Shown piece after piece: positions 10,246 through 17,843 of a stretch of 33,944 nt of DNA (its first letter is position 1; every line of letters starts with the position of its first letter). Origin of the DNA: Spirochaetia bacterium (lineage in GTDB: Bacteria; Spirochaetota; Spirochaetia; DAHUYW01); assembly GCA_030041455.1 (NCBI GenBank), contig JASHNV010000060.1:1-33944 (forward strand), written 5' to 3'. A program made the position numbers and the translations under genes. The notes under the pieces were generated by a model that saw only the letters and a list, made by a program, of their open reading frames with translations, made no database searches and was not told the origin of the DNA.

Positions 10246-10783
10246 CGGCCCGCAGTCGGGCGATCGCGACACCCGGGCAGGCGCGGGCAAGACGGGAAAG
10301 CTTCCGAGGATCCTGACGGTCGCATCGGTCCTCGCCGCGACGATTGGCTGCGACCAGGTCACCAAAACGCTCGCCCGCCAGTTCCTCGCGCATTCGCCGC
10401 CTCATCGCTTCTTGGAAGGCGCCCTGGTGCTTGTCTACGCCGAGAATCCGGGGGCCTTTCTCGGCCTCGGCGCCGGGTGGCCGCCGGAGGCGCGCTTGGT
10501 GATCTTCACGTTCCTCTGCCTCTCGCTTGTCTGCCTCCTCCTTTTCTATACGCTCCGCGACAGCGCGCTCGGCCTTCGAGCGACCGTGGCGCTCTCGCTC
10601 TTCGCGGGAGGCGGCGTCGGGAATCTGCTCGATCGCATTCTTCGCGACGGGCGGGTCACCGACTTCCTCAACGTCGGGCTCGGCCAGCTTCGCACCGGTA
10701 TCTTCAACCTCGCGGATTTTTTCACGCTGTCAGGCTGCGCGCTCCTCCTCCTCGCCCGGCTCGCGGGCCGCGGGAGATCGTAG
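10232..10783 (+). CDS. lspA: lipoprotein signal peptidase (signal peptidase II)
   Basis: This 183-residue inner-membrane aspartyl protease cleaves lipoprotein signal peptides after diacylglyceryl modification. Four hydrophobic segments are visible. Family motifs are present in order: D41 and K45 in CDQVTK, ENPGAF at 71-76, GGGVGNLLDR with D134, VTDF with D144, and FNLADFF with D162. The second motif departs from the usual NxGAAF form. The start is TTG 10232 inside the end of the upstream gene, with AAGG a few bases before it, so translation is probably coupled. The first 25 residues are hydrophilic and longer than usual. The lipoproteins encoded in this window (HtrA-like, 131-residue) would be its substrates. 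Confidence 0.93.
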   Translation: MEKSSGPQSGDRDTRAGAGKTGKLPRILTVASVLAATIGCDQVTKTLARQFLAHSPPHRFLEGALVLVYAENPGAFLGLGAGWPPEARLVIFTFLCLSLVCLLLFYTLRDSALGLRATVALSLFAGGGVGNLLDRILRDGRVTDFLNVGLGQLRTGIFNLADFFTLSGCALLLLARLAGRGRS

Positions 10784-10818
10784 CATCGAAGAGCCGCCTG
10801 GACCGGGCGGATGAGTCG

Positions 10819-11289
10819 CTAGCCGATCCACGCGAGCAGGTTCTTGGGAAGCGGCTTTCGCATCGCCCTGAGGAAAATCGTGGCCTTGCCGAGAAAGATC
10901 AGGAGCGCCTGCAGGTAAACCTGGAGCTGGAGCTCAACGCCGATCTGAAATCCGCGGTCGACCTTCTTCTCGAGGTCCTCCTCGGATAGCGCGGAGACGG
11001 CCGCTTTGAAGCCGGCGTCAAGCTCGGAAAGCCATTCGCGCAGGCGTTTCAAGTCGGCCTGGATCCCCGCCTCGGTGTTCCGGTAGGTCCAGTCCTGCTT
11101 GAAGGTCTTCAGCGATTCGATGTACGAGTGCTCCACCTCGCCAAGCTCGCGGATGAGCCCGCCGAACGTCAAGTTCAGTCCGCCGGGACTGAACGCGAGC
11201 TCCCCGTCGCTCAGGAGATCGAGAACCTCCGTCCGTAAGCCGTGCGTTCCGTCGATCATCGACCAGTGCTCCTGCAGTTTCGGTATCAT
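10819..11289 (-). CDS. DinB-fold protein lacking the usual metal ligands
   Basis: The 156-residue product has the four-helix outline of the DinB/YfiT family: LTFGGLIRELGEVEHSYIESLKTF for the second helix and a final QLQVYLQALLIFLGKATIFLRAM helix. In active members that last helix carries a HxxxHxxQ-type motif. Here those histidines are replaced by bulky hydrophobic residues, so metal-dependent thiol transferase activity is doubtful. H54 or nearby may be the only ligand left. GGAGG lies seven bases before the ATG. The -10 box sits inside an inverted repeat (11298-11324), suggesting repressor control. It converges on lspA. Function is unknown beyond the fold assignment, which I hold with moderate confidence. 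Confidence 0.7.
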   Translation of the reverse strand: MIPKLQEHWSMIDGTHGLRTEVLDLLSDGELAFSPGGLNLTFGGLIRELGEVEHSYIESLKTFKQDWTYRNTEAGIQADLKRLREWLSELDAGFKAAVSALSEEDLEKKVDRGFQIGVELQLQVYLQALLIFLGKATIFLRAMRKPLPKNLLAWIG

Positions 11290-11768
11290 CCTGTCCTCCG
11301 ATCGAGGAGTATATCATCGATCGGAAAGGCTTGCTCCCTCGAAGGCCCTTCCCCAGGCCGGTCTCGCGGGGCGAACCCGGAAACATCACGTACCTCGCAA
11401 CACGGTCAAGGGCGGAAGCCGAGCTCGACCCGCAACCCGAGGATTGCGCTCACGAACCGTCCCCGATCTTCGAAGGGCGCGGAGGCGTGCTCACGAGAAG
11501 CGCCCGCTCGCGGTTCTTTCGAGATCCGATCCGACCGCCTTCCGGGCATGACGGACAACCGGGGCACGTCTGCCCACACCATCTTGGCATACGTGCCTCC
11601 CTCGCGGTGAAAAATCGGCGAGCGATCGTGCGGCCGCGACGCGCGGCCCATCTCTTCATGCTCGGCGCATCGTGTTCGCATTTTACAAAAAATCGCTTGA
11701 CGCCAACTCTCGGCGAGCGCCATGCTCGTGCTCGTCAGCACAAATCTTTTCCATACGGAGGTGTTCCC
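11290..11768. other. intergenic stretch before the kinase cluster
   Basis: Apart from the DinB-side promoter at the left end, I see no gene in these 479 bases. An open plus-strand frame runs into the downstream gene, but its residues are Arg/Pro-rich and it lacks a start with a ribosome binding site. TTGACG (11697-11702) with CATGCT 18 bases later is a possible promoter for the plus-strand cluster. Confidence 0.4.
11298..11324 (-). promoter_or_regulatory. inverted repeat around the -10 box of the DinB-fold gene
   Basis: CCGATCG (11298-11304) and CGATCGG (11318-11324) form a 7-bp dyad with a 13-base spacer. The spacer holds a minus-strand extended -10 box, TG-A-TATACT (TATACT at 11313-11308). 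A protein bound to the dyad would block this promoter. No convincing -35 is visible, which fits an extended -10. Confidence 0.5.
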
Positions 11769-12353
11769 ATGACGAACACAAAAGTCTCGACGACTCTTTC
11801 TCGGACCCGGCTCTTTCCCGCGACGAAGTGGAGCGAGATCTCCGCTCTTGTCGCCGACGCGTTTCGGATGACGCAGGAGGAAAGGGAGCGGTTTCACGGC
11901 AGCAGGATCGCGAAGCTCATCGGCGCCATACCCTTCCTTGCCCAGTGCGAGGACGCCGAGCGCACCGCCGTGGCGCATCTCGGGACGTACCTGCTCTCCA
12001 TCCGCGAGACGAAGCGCTATTTCAACGCGAACCGCGAGGACCGCGTGTCGGTGCTCGCGCGGCTCCGGCTGGGGTCCAATTTTGAAGGCGGGGAAAAGGC
12101 TATCATCGACCGAGGTCTCAGCCTGCTCGCGCTCAATATGGTGTATGATTATCGGAGGGACGCGGAGGAGGACGTCTTCCTCGGCAAGTACAATCCGGTG
12201 TCGGAAGGCGACATCGACTTCGCGCTCGCGATCGAAAATCTCACCCGCACGATCGAAGCAATTCCGTGCGGGGAAATGGAGGAAATTCTTCCTGTTCAAG
12301 CGGCGGCTGAGGATTTTTGGAACGGGGAGCCGACAAGTATTGAGTGCGACTAA
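11769..12353 (+). CDS. conserved orphan protein, first gene of the kinase cluster
   Basis: I do not recognise this 194-residue protein. It is soluble and predicted mostly helical, with an arginine-rich core. The run IRETKRYFNANREDRVSVLAR is followed by GGEKAIIDRGLSLLALNMVYDYRRDAEEDVFLGKYNP. No cysteine cluster, signal peptide or HTH is obvious. GGAGGTG (11757-11763) lies five bases before the ATG, the strongest ribosome site in this part of the window, so it should be well expressed. Its last 10 bases overlap the GTG of the first histidine kinase, implying translational coupling and a shared function. A role as sensor partner, receiver substitute or target of the two kinases is inference only. 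Confidence 0.85.
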   Translation: MTNTKVSTTLSRTRLFPATKWSEISALVADAFRMTQEERERFHGSRIAKLIGAIPFLAQCEDAERTAVAHLGTYLLSIRETKRYFNANREDRVSVLARLRLGSNFEGGEKAIIDRGLSLLALNMVYDYRRDAEEDVFLGKYNPVSEGDIDFALAIENLTRTIEAIPCGEMEEILPVQAAAEDFWNGEPTSIECD

Positions 12354-13567
12354 ATCGACTTCTCTCTGACTACGCCCATGATCCGCAGGGACTCCAGAAG
12401 TTTGTCGGCCTGATTGCCGGCGGCGGCGCCATCGTCATAGCGCTGTTCAATATTGATACCGAGATGGTGGCGTTCCGGCACAACGTGAGCAGAGCGCTCC
12501 TTCACCCGGCTGTAGCCGCGCTGTTTCTGTTCGGGGTGATCGGCATTGCGACGGGCTTCTGGAAGTCCCGTATCGCCCAGTTGGCGCATGTCGTCAGTTT
12601 CCTGGCCACGGCGTTTCTCGCCCAGAGCGAGGCGCATCCCGGCGATCTCACGAGCGCCCTCTTCCTCATTTTTGCCCTGGTTTTGATCGTCGAATACGGC
12701 CTCGGACCAGTCGGCGTTATCGTCTGGTGTGCCGTGGCCGTCATCGGATATCCCTACGTCATGGTGCTGGGGTATGAGCAGCAATCGAAGTCCATCTTCG
12801 TTCAAACCGTCGTCGAGCTCCTCGGGGTCGCGGTGTTCGTCGCGCTGTACGGATCGATTTTCCTGAAGCACTGGCTGCGATACCGAGAGGACGCAGATCT
12901 CCTCGAATCCCGCGTTCGCGAACGAACGGCCGAGCTCGAGAAATCGCTTGCCGAGCGCGCGGTGATGCTTCAGGAGATCCATCACAGAGTGAAGAACAAC
13001 CTCCAGATCGTCGCAAGTCTCCTTCAGCTTGAGGCGAACAAATTGACCGACGAACGCTCCCGGCAGCCGATGGAGGCGAGCATTCAGCGCATTCACGCGA
13101 TGGCGCTCGTCCATCAGACGTTGTACGGCACCACCCCGCTCGAGAGCATCGAGCTCGGCCAGTACATCGAGAGACTCGTCGACGCGATCCAGGGCGTATC
13201 GCGGGCCGCGGTTCACTTCACGTTCGAGATTAGCGGCCCAATCGTTGTCGGCTTGGACTCGGCGATATCCCTCGGTCTGCTCTTGAACGAGCTGCTAACG
13301 AACTCAATCAAACACGCCTTCCCGACCGGAGGCCCCGGAAACGTCAGCGTTCAGGTCAATTCCAAGGATCATTTGCAGATCGTCGTCGCGGACGACGGGA
13401 TCGGAATAGGAGAAGGCCTTCGTCTTGACCAGACGTCGAGCCTTGGCTTGACCATCGTTACGGCCCTGACGCAGCAGCTGAGAGGGAAAATCTCGCTCGA
13501 GCGCCTTGCCGGGACGCGATGGACCATTACGCTCCCCCTCGAGCACGTTCTGAAGGTCGATTATTGA
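12344..13567 (+). CDS. membrane histidine kinase, HisKA_2 type (paralogue 1)
   Basis: This 407-residue sensor kinase has an N-terminal membrane region of about five helices (residues 18-175), a short charged coiled coil, then a HisKA_2 dimerisation domain and a HATPase_c domain. The phosphoacceptor is probably H214 in EIHHRVKNNLQIVASLLQLE. ATP-site motifs are NELLTNSIKHAFP (N box), DDGIGIGEG (G1) and SLGLTIV (G2). This kinase class is common in stress and light signalling and often acts on receivers in separate genes. The GTG start overlaps the previous stop by 10 bases. No response regulator is in the window. The next gene is a clear paralogue sharing the same membrane domain. Confidence 0.93.
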   Translation: MRLNRLLSDYAHDPQGLQKFVGLIAGGGAIVIALFNIDTEMVAFRHNVSRALLHPAVAALFLFGVIGIATGFWKSRIAQLAHVVSFLATAFLAQSEAHPGDLTSALFLIFALVLIVEYGLGPVGVIVWCAVAVIGYPYVMVLGYEQQSKSIFVQTVVELLGVAVFVALYGSIFLKHWLRYREDADLLESRVRERTAELEKSLAERAVMLQEIHHRVKNNLQIVASLLQLEANKLTDERSRQPMEASIQRIHAMALVHQTLYGTTPLESIELGQYIERLVDAIQGVSRAAVHFTFEISGPIVVGLDSAISLGLLLNELLTNSIKHAFPTGGPGNVSVQVNSKDHLQIVVADDGIGIGEGLRLDQTSSLGLTIVTALTQQLRGKISLERLAGTRWTITLPLEHVLKVDY

Positions 13568-13619
13568 AGGCCTTGTACGTTGACGCGTGCCGCGATGTAG
13601 GATCCGTCGAGGCGCTCCG

Positions 13620-14969
13620 ATGAGACTCTTGACGCGAGCGAGCGGTATTTTCGACGACCGGAAAGCGATGCTCAACCTCTTCCGAGACCTCGCGGACCGC
13701 TTCTCGCGGACCCCGGGAAATCTCCAGAGACTGGTCGGTCTCGTGTGCGGTTTGACCTCCTTCGTCGTCATAATCTTGAACGTCCTCGTCGAAGCGAAGA
13801 AAACCACACCCCATTTGCGTCCGATCGATCTCCTCTCCAACATTTCGATCTCCCTGGTTCTTCTCACGGGAATCGTGGGCCTCGTAAGTGCATACTGGAA
13901 GAGCCGAGCGGCGTTATGGTTCCAAATCGCGATTCTCTTTCTCATCGCGGCGCTTTCGTCCCTGACCGCGTATTCGGGCAATCTCACCGGAGCTATCTTC
14001 CTCATCTTCGGACTCCTGCTCGTGGCGGAGTACGAGCTCCGCGGAGTGGGGGTCTATCTCTCGGGCGCGTTTGCCGTCGTGGCCTATCCGTTCATGCTCG
14101 CGATTGGATACTCCCGGCATACCCGCGGCTACCTGTACGCGACGGGGGCGTCGCTGCTTGTCGTTATCGTCCTCGTCATCTTGTACGGCGGGGTGCTCTA
14201 CCGGCACTTCTGGCGCCACCGGCAGGAGGCGCTTCTTCTCGAGAAGCGGGTTCTCGAGCGCACCGGCGAGCTCAGCCGTGCCCTCGACGATCGGGAGCTT
14301 GCGGTCTCTGACCTGAAGCGCGCCTCCGCGGAGCGCGAAAAGACCGTGGAGGAGCTGAGGCGGGCGCTCGCCGAGCGGGACGTCGCGATGAAGGAGCTCA
14401 ACCATCGCGTCAAGAACAACCTGAACCTCGTGCTCAGCCTCATCCATCTCGAGGTGAACAAGGTCGAGGAGGACGGCGTCCGGCAGATCCTCGAGGCGAG
14501 CACGCGGCGAATCCGAGCGCTCTACCTCGTCCACGAGATTCTCTTTCAAACCGGGCAGCTCGGGCAGATCGAGATCAAGAGCTACGTCGAGAGACTCCTC
14601 GCGGAGCTCGCGAGGACGACCGGATCGTCGGTCGTCCTCGATGTCAGCGTATCGAGCGAGACCGTCGTCGACCTCGACTTCGCGGTCCCGTTCGGTCTGC
14701 TTCTCAACGAGCTCGTAGTGAACGCGGTGCTGCACGCCTTTCCGAACGGTCGGGGCGGGACGGTCACGGTGCGCCTCGACGCGGAGGCCTCGGTTCGGCT
14801 CGTCATCGCCGACGACGGCGTCGGCTTGCCAGAGGATTTCCAGCTCGAAAGCGCGCGGAGCCTCGGTCTTCCCATGGTCGCGGCCCTCGTCGATCAGCTC
14901 GACGGCCGCCTCGAGCTCGACCGGTCGAGCGGAACGACCTGGCGGGTCTTTTTGCCTCAAGGGCGGTAG
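13620..14969 (+). CDS. membrane histidine kinase, HisKA_2 type (paralogue 2)
   Basis: This 449-residue kinase is homologous along its length to its upstream neighbour. The membrane parts align, for example LQRLVGLV with LQKFVGLI, and YWKSR with FWKSR. Both also share GAIFLIF/SALFLIF-VEY-type segments. A longer heptad-rich linker (about 205-255) is present here. The phosphoacceptor is H262 in ELNHRVKNNLNLVLSLIHLE. The ATP-site motifs are NELVVNAVLHAFP, DDGVGLPED and SLGLPMV. I chose ATG 13620 because GAGG lies seven bases upstream. GTG 13587 would add 11 residues. The gap to the first kinase is 52 bases with no terminator. Both kinases retain their catalytic residues, so neither looks like a pseudokinase. 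Confidence 0.93.
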   Translation: MRLLTRASGIFDDRKAMLNLFRDLADRFSRTPGNLQRLVGLVCGLTSFVVIILNVLVEAKKTTPHLRPIDLLSNISISLVLLTGIVGLVSAYWKSRAALWFQIAILFLIAALSSLTAYSGNLTGAIFLIFGLLLVAEYELRGVGVYLSGAFAVVAYPFMLAIGYSRHTRGYLYATGASLLVVIVLVILYGGVLYRHFWRHRQEALLLEKRVLERTGELSRALDDRELAVSDLKRASAEREKTVEELRRALAERDVAMKELNHRVKNNLNLVLSLIHLEVNKVEEDGVRQILEASTRRIRALYLVHEILFQTGQLGQIEIKSYVERLLAELARTTGSSVVLDVSVSSETVVDLDFAVPFGLLLNELVVNAVLHAFPNGRGGTVTVRLDAEASVRLVIADDGVGLPEDFQLESARSLGLPMVAALVDQLDGRLELDRSSGTTWRVFLPQGR

Positions 14970-14991
14970 ATCGAGCCCTCTCCGAACGGCG

Positions 14992-16032
14992 TCAGTAGTC
15001 CGCCTGCGGCCGCGAGGTGAGCGCCTTGGTCGAGAGCAGGCCGCAGGCCGCCATGATGTCTTGACCGCGGGATTTGCGAATCGTCGTGATGATGCCGCTC
15101 TCTTTGAGCCGGCGCTCGAAGCCGAGCATCGTCTCGTCGCTCGAGCCGTGAAGGGGCGTCCCCGGTATCGGGTGAAAGTGAATCAGGTTGACCCGGCACC
15201 GGATGCCGTCGAGCACGCGCACGAGCTCCTTCGCATGGCGGGGGGTGTCGTTCAGCCCGCCGAACATGATGTACTCGAAAGACACCCTCCGCCTGCGCGC
15301 GATCGCGCTTTCCCGCAGCACGCCGAGCACCTCGGCGAGCGGATAGAGGTTCTCGACCGGCATCAGCGTCCGGCGTTCGTCCTCGAACGGCGAATGAAGG
15401 CTCACGGCGAGGTGGCAGTCGGTGCGCTCGAGAAAGACCTTCATCGCGGGAATGATCCCGATCGTGGAGACGGTGATTCGTCGAGGGCTCAGCGCGAACC
15501 CCCAGTCGGCGGTGAGAACCTCGATGCTCGACAGGACGTTCGCGAGATTGTCCAGCGGCTCCCCCATGCCCATGTAGACGATGTTCGTGATCCGGTCCGA
15601 CTCCGGGAGACTTCGAAGCTGGTTGAGAATCTCCCCGGCCGATAGCTGCCCCTGAAAGCCCTGCTTTCCCGTCATGCAGAACAGACACCCCATTTTGCAG
15701 CCGACCTGGGTCGAGAGGCACAGGGTAGCCCGCCGTTCCTCCGGGATGAAGGCCGCCTCGACGAACCGGCCGGGGCCCGCGGCGAAGAGATATTTCTTCG
15801 TCCCGTCGCTTGAGATCGTCGTCCGTTCCGGCGGCGCAAGGCCTACGACGTGCTCCTCGGCAAGCGAGGCGCGAAAGGTCTTGGAGAGGTTCGCCATCCG
15901 CTCGAAGCTGTCGACCCGCTTGCGGTACAGCCACTCGGCGAGCTGCCGCGCGACAAAGGGAGCCTGGCCGAAGCGCCTCGCCGTCTCGCCGAGCTCCTCG
16001 ATCGTTCGTCCGAAAAGGGGTTCTTTCGCCAT
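14992..16032 (-). CDS. rlmN: dual-specificity RNA methyltransferase RlmN
   Basis: This 346-residue radical-SAM enzyme methylates C2 of A2503 in 23S rRNA and of A37 in some tRNAs. The Fe-S cysteines are C112, C116 and C119 in GCKMGCLFC. The SAM-binding VYMGMGEPLDN, the substrate region AVSLHSPFEDERRTLMPVE and the C-terminal catalytic cysteine C330 in AACGLLS are all present. The C-terminal cysteine and the motif spacing separate RlmN from Cfr only weakly, but the lone housekeeping context favours RlmN. GGAG lies five bases before the ATG. It starts 16 bases after the reductase gene, so the two are probably one operon. Confidence 0.95.
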   Translation of the reverse strand: MAKEPLFGRTIEELGETARRFGQAPFVARQLAEWLYRKRVDSFERMANLSKTFRASLAEEHVVGLAPPERTTISSDGTKKYLFAAGPGRFVEAAFIPEERRATLCLSTQVGCKMGCLFCMTGKQGFQGQLSAGEILNQLRSLPESDRITNIVYMGMGEPLDNLANVLSSIEVLTADWGFALSPRRITVSTIGIIPAMKVFLERTDCHLAVSLHSPFEDERRTLMPVENLYPLAEVLGVLRESAIARRRRVSFEYIMFGGLNDTPRHAKELVRVLDGIRCRVNLIHFHPIPGTPLHGSSDETMLGFERRLKESGIITTIRKSRGQDIMAACGLLSTKALTSRPQADY

Positions 16033-16048
16033 CGAAGCTCCGCGCGTC

Positions 16049-16747
16049 CTAAAAGTATATCTCGCTCGAAATGTTCCCGAACGGAACTCCCCGCGCGATG
16101 AGCAGGTCGCGAACGTCGACCACCATCTCGGCGCTTCCGCAGAGGAGAAAGCGCCCGCTCGTCGGCAGGTCCTCCTGTTGGCCGAGCCAGGCCGTCAGCC
16201 TTCCGGAGAAAATGCCGTCGCCGGCCTCCTTCGTGCAGCAGCTCACGTAGCGCTCCTTCAGGACAGCGGCGAAGTACTTCCGGTAATACAGACCGCTTGC
16301 GAGGCGGCTTCCGTGGACGAGATGCTTGCGGCCTCCGAGTCCGGATTTGGCCATCGAGACGAACGGGGCGATTCCGGTGCCGGTCGCGATCCACCAGCCT
16401 TCCTCGTCGCCGTCGAGAAAAGCGCCGGATGGAGGGGAGACGAAGAGGAGGTCTCCACCGCGAAGGGCCGCGAGGAGCGGAGTGAGCTCGCCTCCGGGAA
16501 CGACGTCGTAGAGCAGATCGACGAACTCCTCGTCCTTTCCGCTCGAGATACTGTAGTAGCGCGGGGCGATCCTCCGGTCGACCGTAATGCCGACGACCTG
16601 CCCGGGGAGGAAGTCCCGTTCCCGGGGATACTTCAAGAGAAAGACCCCCGCCGCTATCTCGATGTTCTCGGTGACTCGAGTCTCCCGCAGACCGGTCTCG
16701 TCCGACGAGCCGAGGAGAGCTCCCGAGGTCGCGCGACGCTTTGCCAT
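16049..16747 (-). CDS. ferredoxin-NADP reductase-like flavoprotein
   Basis: This 232-residue protein belongs to the FNR fold family that moves electrons between NAD(P)H and a small carrier through FAD. The FAD-binding RYYSISS motif, the GDLLFVSPPSGAF segment and the nicotinamide-site GTGIAPFVSM are present. So are the LCGSAEMVVDVRD helix and the C-terminal SSEIYF ending, which stacks on the flavin in bacterial Fpr-type enzymes. No 2Fe-2S domain is attached. A promoter ends close to the ATG (16758-16785), giving a leader of about four bases. The gene precedes rlmN by 16 bases. RlmN needs reduced carrier for its radical chemistry, so a supply role is a reasonable inference, not a proven one. 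Confidence 0.88.
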   Translation of the reverse strand: MAKRRATSGALLGSSDETGLRETRVTENIEIAAGVFLLKYPRERDFLPGQVVGITVDRRIAPRYYSISSGKDEEFVDLLYDVVPGGELTPLLAALRGGDLLFVSPPSGAFLDGDEEGWWIATGTGIAPFVSMAKSGLGGRKHLVHGSRLASGLYYRKYFAAVLKERYVSCCTKEAGDGIFSGRLTAWLGQQEDLPTSGRFLLCGSAEMVVDVRDLLIARGVPFGNISSEIYF

Positions 16748-16757
16748 GGTCGGATAG

Positions 16758-16785
16758 AATCTACCGTATTTTTACCGCGACGCAA
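16758..16785 (-). promoter_or_regulatory. promoter of the reductase-rlmN operon
   Basis: On the minus strand TTGCGT (16785-16780) is followed after 16 bases by TAGATT (16763-16758). The expected transcription start is about four bases before the ATG at 16747, so the message is nearly leaderless and has no Shine-Dalgarno. Confidence 0.5.
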
Positions 16786-16829
16786 AGGCGGGGCGTTCGG
16801 CTCGATCGGGCGCTCCCGAGGCCTTCCGG

Positions 16830-17753
16830 TCAGCGAGGCCGTTTGATCTCTTCGAGCTCCTGGAGGGTTCTCGGCCAGTCGCCTTTGAGCAGGCGGGAGA
16901 GGCTGCGATCCGCGAGAAGCCTTCCCTGGGTCTGGCAGGTCGGGCAGTAGTCGCACTCGTTCTCGGCGTACACGATTCGCTGGACGGGGGTGGCGCATAC
17001 GGGGCACGGCTGGTTGTACTTGCCGTGCACCGCCATCTCGCTCCTGAAGGCGGTAACGTTCCGCGGAAAACTCTCGCCCGCCTCGCGGCGCAGCCGCTCG
17101 GCCCACTCGGCGAGGACCTCCCGGGAGGCGGCGTGCAAGCGAGCGGTCTCGTCGCGATCGAGCTTCGAGGTCATCTGCAGCGGCGACAGCCGGGAACGGT
17201 GGAGAATCTCGTCCGAATAGGCATTCCCGATCCCCGAGAAGAGGCGGGGATCGGTGAGGGCCCGCTTGAGCGTGTGGTTCTCCGCGAGGAGCCTCGCGCG
17301 GAACTCCTCCGCCGTCGCCTCCGTCACCTCGACGCCTCCGCGGTCGAAGGCGGCAAGCGCCTCCTCCCCCCTCACGAGGTGGAGCGACGCTCGCTTTTTC
17401 GTGCCGGCCTCGGTGAGGATGAGCGTTCCGGTGGCGAAGCTGAACGCCGCGAGACCGATTTTCTTCGGGGGAGCGGCCGCGCCCTCCGCGCGCCCCTCGG
17501 GCGCGTCCTCCCACTTCAGTCGGCCCGCGATCATGAGGTGTATCACGATGAAGAGCTCGCCTGTGAGCTCGATCGCGATCTGCTTGCCGATCCGACGGAC
17601 GCCGAGGACGGTCCTCCGCTCGAGCTCGGACGCCTGAGGTTGGACCGATCGGAGCAAGAACGGATGGACGATGCGGAGGCCGCGATACTCCGCGCCGAGG
17701 ATCCTTCGGGCGAGCGCCTCGACATAGACGGTCACGTCCGGGTACTCGGGCAT
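16830..17753 (-). CDS. Fpg/Nei-family DNA glycosylase
   Basis: This 307-residue bifunctional glycosylase/AP lyase removes oxidised bases from DNA. The start at ATG 17753 gives the catalytic P2 and E3 in MPEYPDV; an upstream TTG in frame would bury them. K57 sits at the position conserved in Fpg. The helix-two-turn-helix region includes LTDPRLFSGIGNAYSDEILH. The zinc finger has C250, C253, C270 and C273 with the canonical C-x2-C-x16-C-x2-C spacing. About 34 residues follow the finger, longer than in typical Fpg. The Tyr in MPEYPD instead of Leu places it outside classical MutM, so I give no symbol. It looks leaderless: a -10 box ends six bases before the ATG. Confidence 0.93.
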   Translation of the reverse strand: MPEYPDVTVYVEALARRILGAEYRGLRIVHPFLLRSVQPQASELERRTVLGVRRIGKQIAIELTGELFIVIHLMIAGRLKWEDAPEGRAEGAAAPPKKIGLAAFSFATGTLILTEAGTKKRASLHLVRGEEALAAFDRGGVEVTEATAEEFRARLLAENHTLKRALTDPRLFSGIGNAYSDEILHRSRLSPLQMTSKLDRDETARLHAASREVLAEWAERLRREAGESFPRNVTAFRSEMAVHGKYNQPCPVCATPVQRIVYAENECDYCPTCQTQGRLLADRSLSRLLKGDWPRTLQELEEIKRPR

Positions 17754-17759
17754 GCCGCG

Positions 17760-17788
17760 ATTGTACGCCGCGGCGTTCGGCGGGGCAA
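17760..17788 (-). promoter_or_regulatory. glycosylase promoter, predicted leaderless
   Basis: On the minus strand TTGCCC (17788-17783) is followed after 17 bases by TACAAT (17765-17760), then six bases, then the ATG at 17753. Transcription would begin at the start codon. No Shine-Dalgarno is present in the six-base gap. Confidence 0.65.
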
Positions 17789-17843
17789 GAACCAACGCCA
17801 GGCGATGGCAGCCTCCTCGACGACGGACTGGTGAAGTCTGTCC

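Noticed and set aside
11331-11768. Upstream extension of the 194-residue orphan to 340 residues
   Set aside because: The extra residues are Arg/Pro-rich, while a strong GGAGGTG lies correctly before ATG 11769.
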